Below are positions 40,963 through 53,389 of a stretch of DNA of 64,000 bases, one piece after another (positions within the stretch are counted from its first letter, which is position 1; each line of letters opens with the position of its first letter). The notes beneath the pieces are model-generated. The model was not told the origin of the DNA. It was given only the letters and a program-made list of their open reading frames with translations, and searched no databases. The stretch comes from Ailanthus altissimus (lineage: Eukaryota; Streptophyta; Magnoliopsida; Sapindales; Simaroubaceae). The stretch covers positions 10,265,501 through 10,329,500 of the forward strand of contig OX327711.1 of NCBI GenBank assembly GCA_946807835.1. The letters run 5' to 3'. The position numbers were made by a program, and so were the translations under genes.

Positions 40963-41923
40963 GAAAGAGCATGTGCATAAGGGAGTTTTAGCTCCAGAAA
41001 CAGTTGAGATTGAAGTAAAAATTAAGAGTGGATCTGAGATGCCCTTAGATCATTACTTCAAAAAGTCATCTGTTGAAGATGTATAAAAGACACCGTTCAG
41101 TTCCTCAAAGTCCACCTACAAACAAATTAAGACTCTAGAGATGGAACTCAAAGAGTACCAACTAGCCAAAGATAGGCTAAGGAGAATGACGAAGACACCA
41201 ATAAGGTATGCTTAAGCAGATTTAATTGTTTATGCCTTTAATTCTACTTTTACTATTGAGTATGATAAGCTTAAAACATATAAAGAGGCTATGAAGAGTG
41301 AGAATAGTGAGAAATGACAGCAGGCTATGGAGGATGAGATTAGTTCTCTCCTAAAGAATAATACTTGAGAATTGGTGGAGAGACCTTAAAATAAGAAACT
41401 AGTTGGCTGCAAATAGGTCTACTAGATTAAGGAATGGATACTTGAGGATAGAGCCTACAAGATTTAAGGCTAGATTAGTAGTATGAGATTTTACTCAGCG
41501 TGAGGGAGTTAATTTTCATGAAATATTCTCACCTACAGTCAAGCACACATTAATTAAGATTTTGTTAGCCATGTGTAAAAACCTAAATTTACATCTAGAG
41601 CAAATGGATGTAAAGATTACTTTCCTGCATGAAGAACTAAAGAAGAAGATATACATATCACAGCCACATGGGTTTAAAGAACCCGACATAGAGGATCATG
41701 CTTGTTTATTGAAAACGTTGTTGTATGGGCCAAAGAAATCTCCAAGGCAATGGTATAAGAGATTTGATGACTTAATGATGACTTGTAGGTTTAATAGGAG
41801 CAAGTATGATGAATGTGTGTACTTTAAGACCTTAAATACTAGGTTGTAAATGTATTTACTTCTATATATGGATGATATACTGATCGCATGTAAAGATATA
41901 AAAGAAATACATAAGTTGAAAAA
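40963..41923 (+). pseudogene. Copia reverse transcriptase, degenerate (third part)
   Basis: After a linker region, the RT block reads LAMCKNLNLHLEQMDVKITFLH (about 41562-41627), then IYISQPHGFKEP, LLKTLLYGPKKSPRQWYKRFD (about 41725-41787) and, after a stop at about 41847, YLLLYMDDILIA with the catalytic YMDD (about 41854-41889). This is a typical Copia RT order. Stops elsewhere, including upstream at about 41090-41400, make it inactive. It is cut at about 41923. Confidence 0.88.
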
Positions 41924-44038
41924 ATTATCGGGGATCTAATACATGTGGGTGTATGCATATGCAATTGTGTCTATTGCCTAATATACGTATTATTTACGAA
42001 TTTAAACTCGGCGGAAGTGTAAAATTTACAATAAACACAATAAATAAATATATTAATCATATTAATATATTGGTAGTGTAGAGAACTCACCTCAACGTAT
42101 AACGTTATACGCGTATTTCGTCGGAGTCCGCATAAAGACCAACTCGCGGGCAATTCTAGTCACCAACTCGGTGGGCTTGGTAAGCTAGAACAACAGTCTT
42201 ATTGCCAGTACGAGATTAACTCTTAATTGTCAAAATGGTCGGGTGTGTGTTTTCATTTTTTTCTCCAAAAGGATATGACATAGAGATCGAATTAATTCAC
42301 AATTGTTTCTTTTGATACTATGGAGAAAAATGAAGCAATTTCATTTTTCTCTCTTTCTTTTTTTCCCTTTCTTCCCGGTGGCACCATTTCTTTTTCTTCT
42401 TCTCCTCCTCATTTCCATTTCTTCTCTCTCGGTTTCAAAACACATACACACACTAAAATTGCACACACAAATCTCATATTTATATCAAATAATATAATAC
42501 TATTATAATGGGTGACAACTAATAACCTATTATAATATAATAATAATATAAATATAATATTATATAATATACTAATATATAATAATGAGATATTTTAATT
42601 ATTTAATAATAAAATAATTAAAGTGTAAAATTATCATTTTTCCCGTCATAAATAATTACCAAGTTTACCATTAGTGGGTCCCACTAAGTTTCACACTTGG
42701 GTAAACTCAACCGAGGGTCCACAATGCGTTACGTGTCATTATACAATTAGTAAATAATAATTATTGACTAATTATTGTATTTAACACTTAAATACAGACA
42801 CATACGCATTCTCGTAGTAGTACTGAATATTGCTGGATTAAAAACTTTAATTCGGCACGCTGCCCCAGTGCACAACAAGTACACTACATATCGCGGGACT
42901 CCCTAGGTCCATGCCCGATTCATCAAATTGAGCTATTCCATAAGTCTATGAGCAATGTCCTACGCACACGTCACAGATATACAAATTATTGCGTTGAACC
43001 ATGCAAGTTGAGATTACAACGCATACGTATAGTCCCCTTGTCATGATGTCCTGGATGTGTGGAGATATAGATTATCACCGTCAAATCCCTTAGTGCTCAT
43101 CCACGTCCTATCTCCAGACTTGTATCTCACTGAACAATATATGCAAACTTTTTTGCCATATTGTTCTACCCTAGCGAAACTCTTTTCTGGGATTTATGCT
43201 TATGGCCATAAGACTTTCTGAGATATAGTCTCGAAGCATTTGGATATCTAACTCTCTATGCGAGCTGACGGATCCCATATCTGTACACACCAGACTCAAT
43301 AAGCATCAGACCATACCCAGCGACACCTAGCGGTCACACCATGAAAGGTCTGTGACATGTGTGGAACCAAAGTATGGTAGATCACTTACAAGCCCACCGT
43401 GGCACTCAGGTCAAAGGACCATTATACTACTCAACTCGAGAGGACCCTTTATTGACGGCTTACATAGGGTATCTATCGGAGGCCCCGTGAGTCTGTCCTA
43501 TATCCAATCCTAACTGGATACCCATATGTCAATATGAGCTCCAAGCTCACAGTCAGCTAGGAACGACTATCTATACCCTATAGGTACGATATATGTTGAT
43601 CTACATATAAAGGTATCCACCGACAAACCCGTATCAGTAGAAATAGATCACAGACAATTATTTGAGAACATACTTGCGCAACTAGCATTTTCTGGTACTC
43701 GATTGTAATTCTTGTAACTATACAATTACTAATATATTCCCAGGTCTATATCTCATTACAGACAATGCTCCAACTCTTGGATCTGCTGAGTATTATAACC
43801 AGCTAACACTTAACTGTGCTAACATTTATCATTTATATCTTTCAGTGTGACTAACTATGAGCCTTTATCTAAACTTCTTTAGATCTAATTTGAACACCTT
43901 CATATTGTATAATGTCTGTAACATTACATTGTATAGTACCATATTAATGGGTATCATCGATTTAATAGGAATGTATATTTGGATAAATGCACAAGTATAT
44001 GTACATTCAGAGATGGCACGTAAGCACCGACTCTAACA
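41924..44038 (-). mobile_element. Solo LTR B, inserted in the Copia reverse transcriptase
   Basis: About 2.1 kb, the same family and orientation as copies A and C. It ends GGCACGTAAGCACCGACTCTAACA on the plus strand. The flanks AAAAA and AAAAC (44039-44043) are a 4/5 duplication. Removing it restores the Copia reading EIHKLKNKLSGEFEM, which supports the boundaries. It has no coding content. Confidence 0.8.
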
Positions 44039-45028
44039 AAAACAAGTTGAGTGGCGAGTTTGAGATGGAGGATTTAGTAATAGTTAAGAGAATCTTGGGT
44101 ATAGATATCGTGAGGGAAAACATAGATGTCATTTTCTTGTCTTAACAGAGATATATACTCAAAATACTTGAGAGGTTAGTATGTCCAATGTGAAAGTTGT
44201 CTTCACACTTTGGTCGTGCATTTTAAACTTTGAGCAGTACAATCGTCGAAAATAAAAAAAGAGAAACTGTAGATGATTAAAGTACCATATACTAGTGTTG
44301 TTGGGAGTATCATGTATGTGATGGTTTGCATAAGGTCAGATACAGCTCAAGTCGTGAGCATTGTTAGAAAGTACATGGAAACTTTTAGAAAAGAACATTA
44401 GCTTGTGATTAAGTGGATATTAAGATATTTGAAGGAAATGTCAAAGTAAGGTTTAATGTATAAAAGGGCTAAAAGAGATGATGAAATAGTAAAATGATAC
44501 GTTAACTCAAATTATGCAAGTAATCTTGACAAGAGAAGATAGTTAACTGGGTATACATTCACAGTGTTTGGATGTAGTGTATGCTAGATGTCGATTCTAC
44601 AGTATGTGGTGACACTATTGATCATGGAGATAGAGTATATAACTATAGGTGAAGCTATTAAAAAATGTTGTATGGTTAAAAGGAATTTGCTCAGAGATAA
44701 TCGCAATTAAAGACATTAACACTGGTATGTATTGGGATAGCTAAAGTGTCATACATTTAAGCAAGTATTAAGTGTTTTATGAGAGGTCAAAGCACATTAA
44801 TGTATGGCTACATTTCATTAGAGAGATCATATAAAGTGGTGAGATTAGTCTAACAAAGATTCCATCGTTTGAAAATCTTACAAATATATTGACTAAACTA
44901 TTGCTCTCGGTTAAGTTCGTCCTATACAAGCACTTAACCAGAGTCACCACTATGTGAAAGAGAAAGGTGACGTAGAGATAAAGGGCCTATAAAAGCTTTT
45001 TGGATAATTTTAAATTAAGGAGGAGATT
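44039..45028 (+). pseudogene. Copia RT end and RNase H, degenerate (fourth part)
   Basis: KLSGEFEMEDLVIVKRILGIDI (about 44045-44110) is the RT connection block. GSIMYVMVCIRSD...VVSIVRKYM and VKWILRYLK mark the segment before RNase H. YVNSNYAS and EIEYITIGEAIKK are RNase H blocks that hold acidic catalytic positions. Stops are frequent. The region ends at the purine-rich tract AAGGAGGAGATT just before the 3' LTR. Confidence 0.82.
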
Positions 45029-45678
45029 TATGAAAATAATGATTAAAAATCATGAAGAAAATGATTTGGAGTCGAGCCAATGAAAAGGGAACATATGGTA
45101 AAGGTGCGGAAACACAAGGCAAAGGAAGAGTACCATGGCTTTCGAAAGCCATCGCCATGGCATCAATTCTAGAGTATGGAATGCCACAGCGTTCAGAAGC
45201 TGATGCCCCAACATCAATTTCAGAATGTTTAGTGCCGTAGCGCCAGCACCTGATATTATAGCGCTGCGACATCTAAAAGCTAGAGCCGCATCATTAGTGT
45301 AATCTGTCCTGAGTTTTAAGGACTTCTAATTTTTTTAAACACCCTATCCTTATCCTAACTCGTATTAGGGTTAACTTAGGATTTATATCTAGGCTATATA
45401 TAGGCCTTATTTTAACTTGAAAAATCATCACCATCATTAGAGATTTGAGAGATCAATTATAATCCCTAAAGAGAGTTCTTTGTGATTCTTGTAAGAGTAT
45501 TCTTTGTGAATTTTTATTGATTCAATAAAAGAAATGTAAATCTTAATCCGTTATAAATATAAATAATTACCAAATCACGTAATAATTATATATTTTCTTC
45601 TTCTTTATTTGTTTTTATTCTCTTTTACCTTCTTCGTTGCTGCAATATTATATTTGTATGAAACGCTTTTGTCAAACA
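45029..45678 (+). repeat. 3' LTR of the Copia element
   Basis: 650 bp, uninterrupted. It starts TATGAAAATAATG and ends TTTTGTCAAACA, with the target duplication CATAC following. GC-rich blocks TGCCACAGCGTT (45182-45193) and TGCCGTAGCGCC (45233-45244) lie in the U3 part. Confidence 0.9.
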
Positions 45679-45683
45679 CATAC

Positions 45684-46759
45684 TCTTAATGCTATTTTTT
45701 GGATGTAATATTTAAGCATGTTGAAGATTTTCCGTGATGTAGGGAAAGGAGGCAAAAAAAGTAATAATGAGAGCAAAATCAATTTTCTACTTTAAAAATG
45801 AATTTTCTATTTCAATGAAAAAATACAGGTTAAAAAAATAATTTTCAATACTATTTAGAGGTCTTTGTTTGTGAAAGGGGTCAAGCTACCTGAGCCTATG
45901 ATGAGCTTGCTTTGCTTTTCTGGTAAGTTGGGGGCCGCATGAGCATGACTCATTTAGAGGGCAAAGTGACAAAGAATTGTGGATTTTCTCATAAAGGGTT
46001 TGGACACTTTTAGAAAAATTATGTGCATGAAGTAATGGTTGACTGGATTGTGAGCTGGTAGATAATAGTGGATAAAGAATTTATCAAAAAAGTAATTGGG
46101 ATATTTGCCTCATGGGAAGAATTAATCTTTTTTTGTTTTTTTTTTTTGAAACGGAGTGGATAAAGAATTTATCAAAAAATTAATTGGGATATTTGCTTCA
46201 CGGGAAGAATTGATAAATTCTATCAGGTTTTGGACTAGAAATTAGACATGTTAATTAGGTACACCGATTGAAATAATACATACGTAGAAGATAATTCATG
46301 AGTATATTTACTATTGTAATTTATAAAAGTATGAAACTTCTCAATTTCAATAACATCACCTTTTCATCTTTTTCTTTAAAAGGTTGCCATTACAAATTGC
46401 CCATGTTTATAAATCAAACTCGGTTATACATTTTCTTTACTATCACAATAAATTCACTTACTCTGCCAGCCTCGTTCTAGAACAAAGTGTTACACAAAAT
46501 CCAAACCTTGCTTCTATTTTTGTGATCCACCACCACAAACCTCCTTTATTAACTCGATAAGTCTATTCGTGTTGAAAGTTTTATTTTAAATATAATTAGA
46601 AAAAGTCTTAACATTTGTTAAAAGCATGAGCCAAAATTATGCATAACTTGTTTCTAGCTTGTTTATTCTGTTTTTATAATTTGATTTTTTGTTTAGAGAT
46701 AACAATTTTTTTATTTTTTTATTTTTAGATTTGTTGAAGATTTACTTTATTATATAGGA
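45684..46759. other. Intergenic sequence with a local duplication
   Basis: No gene. A segment of about 62 bp (AGTGGATAAAGAATTTATC...GGGAAGAATT) occurs at about 46067-46128 and again at about 46155-46217, separated by a T-rich spacer. The open frame at 46298-46480 has no recognisable feature. Confidence 0.6.
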
Positions 46760-47784
46760 ATGAGGGACTTAAAATGAAATTCATGAAGTTGAATATTTAA
46801 AAGAAATTAATGAAGTTAATGGTTTGAAGGATAATATTGTAGAAGTTGAAGAAATTATTAATGTAGATGGTATAAAACAAAATTTAAATAAACCAAAGGT
46901 TGGGATGTTATTTGAAAGTATTGATGATATGTTCACTTATTACAAAGACTATGCTAAACCGATGAGATTTTATGTGAAGTGAAGAACATGTAAAAAAAGA
47001 AGTGATTAAATATTAAGATGGATAAAATTTGAAGCTGGTGCGCATGACGAAATCTTATTTTGAGAAAAAGATTATAGAATTTATATTAAAAAATTAGACG
47101 ATTACCATTTGGAAAGGAGATGTTATTGCAATTTAAAGATATTTTTTAAAGATGCAAATAGAATATATATGATTTTTCTTTTAGTATGGACTTGGATAAA
47201 AAAAGTATATTAAAAATATTTTTTTGGGCAGATTAAAAAGTAGAGCTACCTATAAAGATTTTAGAGATGTAACTATATTTGATATTACATATTTAACAAT
47301 AAATATGACATGCCATTTGCTCCATTTGTAAGAGTTAATCATCATGATCAATTAATTTTATTAGGACGTGATTTAATTTCATGCAAGGAAATTGAGACAT
47401 TTGTGTGATTATTTTAAACGTGGTTTGTATATATGTTTAATTATCCTCCTAATAGAATCATTACTGTTTAAGATAAAGTAATTGAGATTGTTTTTTGTGC
47501 TATTACACATAAATTACTTAAAAAGTTTAGGGTTCGCAAGGAATATAAGTCTGTCACTTTACTCTACAAAGTATTATATATGATTTAAAAAGTCTTATCA
47601 AATTTAAAGAAGATTGATGTGACATAATTTTTAAATATAATATAATTTTATATGATGAGAGGTATCGTTAAGTACCATGTTTTGTCAACAGTAATTTTTG
47701 GGTATTAAAGTCGAATACTTAGTATATTGAGAGTGTCAATACATTTTTTGATAAATATGTTAATGCGAAAATAATTTTAAAGCA
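46760..47784 (+). pseudogene. FAR1/FRS-type MULE transposase, degenerate (first part)
   Basis: Starts near an acidic leader, then KPKVGMLFESIDDMFTYYKDYAKPMRFYVK (about 46894-46980), the FAR1 DNA-binding domain with the GMxFxSxxxxxxYYxxYA pattern. The transposase core follows in mixed frames: GRLKSRATYKDFRDVTIFDITYLT (about 47230-47300), HDQ..LLGxDLIS-like and WLF-like blocks, and a PPNRIIT-like block near 47445. It breaks off at about 47784 after IESVNTFFDKYVNAKIILKQF. Many frameshifts and stops are present. Such genes are carried by Jittery-like MULEs and gave rise to the FHY3/FAR1 regulators of plants. The stops favour a transposon relic here over a host gene. Confidence 0.75.
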
Positions 47785-48772
47785 ATTTGTGTAAACGAAT
47801 AGTATTTGTAACTTGTTAATATAGAGTATTGATAAATTTTTATCATATTCGTATATAATTCATTTGCATAAAGGAACCAAATACTCAAATACATATTTAA
47901 TTCGTTTAATATGCAAATTACACAATATGATACCATTAGACTCGATTAAATAAATGATCAAATTTAATTTATTTATATGATTATACATGATTAATTTCGT
48001 TTATGATTATATTTGTTTAAATGAATAATAATACTAAATTCGATTCATTTATATAAAATATTCGATTTATTAATATAATTAAACCTGTTTAATTCACAAT
48101 AAACATAATTAATATATTTTTATTTTTTAATTATATATTTCTATTTTATAATTGAATCGTATCTTATTCATGTCTTATGCGAATAGGCACAAATTTATTT
48201 TTAAATAAATTAATTTGATTCATTTACTTTATTGTTATTTAAATGAATTTGTGAATCACAGAGCTCAAACACATATTCGAAATAATTAATAAACAAAAAA
48301 TAAGAATTCGACCGTTTATTAATCGTATCAATTTTTTCTATTTATATTCACTTAAAGTATATCGAATTCGTGTTAAATAATCTGAAAGTGCGCTATGCGT
48401 TGAGTGAGTATAGACATTATAATTTTTAATTTACACATCACATGCATAAATAAATGCATCAAAAAATAAATAAACATCTCATTATGCTAACGAATTATTA
48501 GGGAACTCATCATCGAAGCATGCTTTACATAATTTTAGTCTAAAATTCGGTAGGATCTTTCGAACTAGAACGATAACATTATTATTCTCGTCAGAATATT
48601 GTATTTGAAGCAACACTTACTTCTTAAATTTTTTTCAAATTTTTATCATTTATAATTTACTTGACTTACTTCTATTTATTGTTCTGAGGCTAAAGACTAA
48701 TTTTTAGTTTTTAATTTAATGAAATGATTTATTACTTAAAACATTCGTACGATAATTGAATAAGGTTCCATG

Positions 48773-48866
48773 GTTTATAGTGTTGATTGCCACTGAATTT
48801 GCCAATCAAAATAATATGGGTTTATAGTGTTGATTGCCACTGAATTTGCCAATCAAAATAATATGG
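48773..48866. repeat. Perfect 47-bp tandem duplication
   Basis: The unit at 48773-48819 (starting GTTTATAGTGTTGATTGCCA) is repeated without a visible change at 48820-48866. This indicates a recent local duplication inside solo LTR C. Confidence 0.95.
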
Positions 48867-49695
48867 GTGGCTATCAACTTAAAGTCTGACGTGTGACCTT
48901 TTTTTTATAAATATTATTCAAAGAAACCCACCTGATGCTAAGTAAAATAATTTGATGGCAATTCTATGTGTTGGCCGAAGGACTTGATTAGTGGCCATTC
49001 ACGTTTCATTTACTTTTAAATAGAAACCACCATATGCTTTATTCAAATAACTTATAAATATAAGCCACCTATTGTCTCTTTAATTATAAACGTATGTAAT
49101 GAATTCATTAACTAAATTAATGGTCGAATGAATGAAGCAAAAGTGGCTAAATTGAAATTTTTCATAAACAATTTATTTGGTTTCAATTTGCAATCAATTC
49201 ACGCTACCTCTTACTTAACAAACTGAATTCAAAATTCAATTGGCGGCATGATATTGCCATTTGATTTATGCATTAATAAATTAAAAATAAGTCATTAGCA
49301 TACACTATTTGTTTCATTTTCATATATATATATATATATATAATTTTGTAATATTTATAAATTATGTACTAAATCAATAAAATCTTGTTATGTGTTATAT
49401 TTTAATAAAATAATAGCATAAAATGTGGTATATAATAGAAATGTTAAAATAGTAAGTTTCGATTGTTAAAATTTTAAGTTTAATATTAAAACCTTATAAT
49501 TTTTTTGAGAGACCCTTAAATAATTTTAATTCTTCGATAACTTTTCAGATTAAACAATTCAATCTGATGTATTACCTTAATGTACAACGAGTATACTTTA
49601 TATAGTGATACTCTATAGGTTCACATTCATTTCGTCTTACGGAATTCTTCTGGAAGTCTATAAATATTACCCCACACACACATTATAAAAATAAC

Positions 49696-52294
49696 TGTCA
49701 CGCTTCAGACCCAAAAGATATGAAACATGACATGACTTATATTCATTTAATAATGTGCACTCATAATTAATATTGTATAAAATTTCAAACTTGAATTCAA
49801 CATAGGAATCCTTATCAAGTTGTTAGTAAGTTTAATACAAAATCAACCCATGACCATACTTGGTGAAACATAAACTAAATACAACCACACCTAATAAAAT
49901 AACACATAAGTACTTATTCAATAGGGACAAATCAAATATCTTAAATTAGGTGTCCACAAATGAAACACTTAGCAACCTAGCAACTTAGGGAACCCAAGCG
50001 ACAGTAGAAGCCTTGCCAAATCTGCAAGCATACATATACTTTATTTACCTAAAATCACCATAAACTATAATGAGTATGAAACTCAGTAAGCATACTAGTT
50101 TTTCATATATCAAAATACAAATACATATATGTACACAATGCATGTGTATAATATGCTATGATAAATTAAAATTATAATCTTATCAAATCACATGTCAGGT
50201 AAGCACTTACATATTCTTTCAAAACATATAATAGGAATACCATCACTCAACTACTATTTAGTAGGACTTTCATATCACATAATGAGTCAAATGTCACTCG
50301 TAGGTGATATACCGTATGAGAGGAATAATATAAGTGAGGTTTAAATTACACATATATAATGTTTATGCCCGAAGGTAAGAGCCAAACCCTCACCTTGATC
50401 ATCGGTAAGTCCTCTCACATGTACCAATACACCACCACACGAATGTGATGACTCAATCTTCTTTTAGGTACCAATAGAATCCTTCTACATACGGAACACA
50501 TAATATATATCGATCCCGAAGAAAAGGTCACACATAAAGGCTCCACAAATCACATAAAGTGCCTACTAAGTAAATAGTGAGTTCAAGCATCCTCAAAACA
50601 CAAAACGTATATCATGGACATTTTTCACTTCAAAAGCTTTCTTCGTTAAACACATTTCATTTTGAAAGCTCAATTTCATAAACACATGTATGTCCATGCT
50701 CACATTTATAAACATATGTCTTTTATATTTTATATCAAATATACTTTGACACAACATAAATATATTTCTAAGCACATTTACAAAATCATACATAGACAAT
50801 TACTATACTTATTGTGATTTCCGTAAAAGTCTAATATACTTACCTCTTAGCACTTTCAGCTACAAGGCTTAAATCTCCTTAACCTATCAATGGAGATTAA
50901 TCCTTTCATGAGCCTCAACATTTATACAAAACACTTTAAATAGTTTACAAATTACACATATTGCACTTATCGCATCGAATTAGTCTAATTATTTGATTTT
51001 TCAAAACCTGTCATTCTGACCACTTACATTTAACAAAATAAATTTATATATCAAATGATGTCCAATTACTCCAAAATCAGAATATATCATTCTTGACTCA
51101 TATATCCTTCTTATATATGAATATTATATCATAATTCCTACACAATTCATTCCATAAACACCATCAAATTCAAACTATTAAACTGATAGGATCAAGATAT
51201 TTATTGAACAATATTCAATCTCCCAATTTTATAAAATCATATACTAACTCAAAAATTATAAAAATACCACAAAATTACTCTTGACACATTAATTTATGAT
51301 AAATATTTTACTTCAAAATCACCATCAAAAGTATTTTAAAATTATTTTATTCCATAGCTTTAAAAATCTATTAATCAAATACTGTAATGAGCTGATACAC
51401 TTTAGAAAATTATAACAATTTAACCACATTAATTTAAATTCTCAATTCTGAGTATATCATATTAGACATATAAACTTATCATATTGCATAAATTCGTAAT
51501 TTTTGAAGATCATTCAGTAGATCAAAAATTATTTGTCACTGTATCATACTGTTAACACAGAAAATTTTCAGAATTTCAAAGTCATTTTGGTAAATTCACT
51601 ACAAATTCAATTTCTAAAATTTTCAATCGATTCAAAGTCTCAAATGATTCTAGACATATCTAATTTCATATGCCTAAAATCTAAAACCAGAATTAAAGCA
51701 CAACAATTTATAAAATTTTCGAATTAAGAGACTATCAAGAAGAAATTCTGCAATTTATCGTAATTTATCAAGCTATCTACATAAATCATCATTAATTCTC
51801 ACAATATCTTACAAAATTCACGTCAAATCCTCAATTGTACATATTTCTAGAAATCAAAACATAAATTTAACTAAATTAACACCAAAAAACTAAGAAATGG
51901 TTATAATATATTTCTTAAAGCTTAAATTCCAATTTTATTTTTCTTCTTCTTCTTCTCTTTCTCTCCCCTTTCTTTCTCTCTTTTCTTACTTTAAAAGAGG
52001 TGACTCGACCAAAATGAGTGAATTAGGGTTTCAAATGTGTATTTTTATACTAAGAGGCTAATTTTTAGTATTTACGAATTAGCCTCCAAAACTTTTAAAG
52101 TATTATAATTTGGTCCCTAAAATAAATCTAAAGTCTTGCAAATAAACCCAATACTAATAGTATGTCTTTAATCTATACAAACAATACTAATAACAATACA
52201 TAAATTAAGTATCATCCACATACAAATAAAATATAAATATTATACATATATATAAATATTTATTCTTTTCGGTGTTGGATAAGTGGTTACTATA
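49696..52294. mobile_element. LTR-like insertion D inside solo LTR C
   Basis: About 2.6 kb, starting TGTCACGCTTCAGACCC, flanked by ATAAC at 49691-49695 and 52295-52299. It interrupts sequence that is continuous in copies A and B. The start and blocks such as ATGAGTATGAAACTCAGTAAGCATAC (about 50070-50095) resemble plant Gypsy LTRs. The 3' end is not a clear CA, so the exact right limit or class could be wrong. No coding domain was found. Confidence 0.6.
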
Positions 52295-53389
52295 ATAACA
52301 ATATTACGCGGTGAATCATACAAGTTGAGGTTAATACATATTCGTATAATCTCTTCGTCATTTATATCCTAGAAGAGCAGAGATATAGATCATTACCGTC
52401 AAGTCTCCATATGCTCAACTCTATAAGTTATCTCTAAATTCATATTCTCATAAATAATATCCATAAGCATTTTTACGATATTATTTCTTACACGAAAAAT
52501 AATTTTTTCAAATGAATTTCGTATGGCCATAAGACTTTCAGAAACATAATCTTGGAGCATCTAGATATACTACTCACCCATATAAGTTGACAAATTCTAT
52601 ATCTACACACACCAGACTATATGATCATTAGACCATACCTAGCAACACTTAGCGGTCGGAGCATAAAAGGTTTATGACATGTATAGAACTTAAGTATGGT
52701 GGATCACTCACAAATTCACTGTGGTGCTTAGGTCAAGGAACCACAAATACTACTCAACTCGTAAAGACCCTTCACTAACAACTTTATAGAATGTCTATTG
52801 GAGATCCTAATTGAGCCCGTTCAGTACTTAGTCTTCACTGAATAACCGCATGCTTATACGAGCTTCCACTAAGCTTATGGTCAACTAAAAATAACTATTT
52901 GTACCATACATATATAGACATACACTGATCTATATAAAATGGATACATCGACAGATTCGCATCGATGCAAATAGATCAGGAACATAGGGTTTGGGAACAT
53001 ACTTGCATAATGACATTTCTTAGCACCTATTGCAACATTTTGCAACTATGTCATTACTACTATACTCTTAGGTCTTTGTCATATTTCAGATAATGATCTA
53101 ACTTCTTAGATCTGGTTGACTCTTATAACCTGTTAACTCTTAACATTTATAATTCTCAGCGCTGCTAACTCTTAGCATTTGTTTAAACTTTTTTAGACCA
53201 GATCTGAACTCATTCAGATCATACAATGTCTAAAATATTACAAGATTCTTACAATATATTTAATATTAACGATTTTATTCGAAATATTTATTGTATAAAT
53301 ATTAAATAATTAATATTAATACAATATTAAAATGATACGTAAGCACCAGTTCCAACATAATCATGTTATGACCCATTTTGTCATCCCTA

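Larger units (their letters stand above)
29317..45678 (+). mobile_element. Ty1/Copia retrotransposon interrupted by four insertions
   Basis: The two LTRs (29317-31378 including an insertion, and 45029-45678) both begin TATGAAAATAATGATTAAAAATCA and end CGTCAACA or TGTCAAACA. A perfect 5-bp target duplication, CATAC, lies at 29312-29316 and 45679-45683. The 5' LTR is followed by a primer-binding site like that of initiator tRNA-Met. A purine-rich tract (AAGGAGGAGA) precedes the 3' LTR. Gag, protease, integrase, reverse transcriptase and RNase H remnants follow in Copia order. Removing the hAT-like element, the Gypsy element and two solo LTRs leaves roughly 5.4 kb, a normal Copia length. It is broken throughout by stops. 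Confidence 0.92.
48383..53357 (-). mobile_element. Solo LTR C, itself interrupted
   Basis: The ends are TGAAAGTGCGC and ACGTAAGCACCAGTTCCAACA on the plus strand (TG...CA), with a perfect 5-bp target duplication TAATC at 48378-48382 and 53358-53362. It is the same family and orientation as A and B. The long inner segment 49696-52294 is absent from A and B, and without it the element is about 2.37 kb. It has no coding content. Confidence 0.85.
47785..53389. mobile_element. hAT-like element, second copy, interrupted
   Basis: The left part (47785-48382) aligns with the hAT-like element at 29437 onward (GTGTAAACGAAT, TTAATATAGAGTATTxATAAAT, AATTCGTTTAATA). The right part (53363-53389) reads ATGTTATGACCCATTTTGTCATCCCTA, matching that element's right end. 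Between them lies solo LTR C. The outer left terminus and target duplication are not recognisable, so the left limit is approximate. Removing the whole block rejoins the FAR1-type transposase (KQFV next to YDNVLQ). Confidence 0.7.

Noticed and set aside
46760..47784. Host FAR1/FHY3-like regulatory gene
   Set aside because: Frequent stops, frameshifts and interruption by nested elements show a transposase relic.
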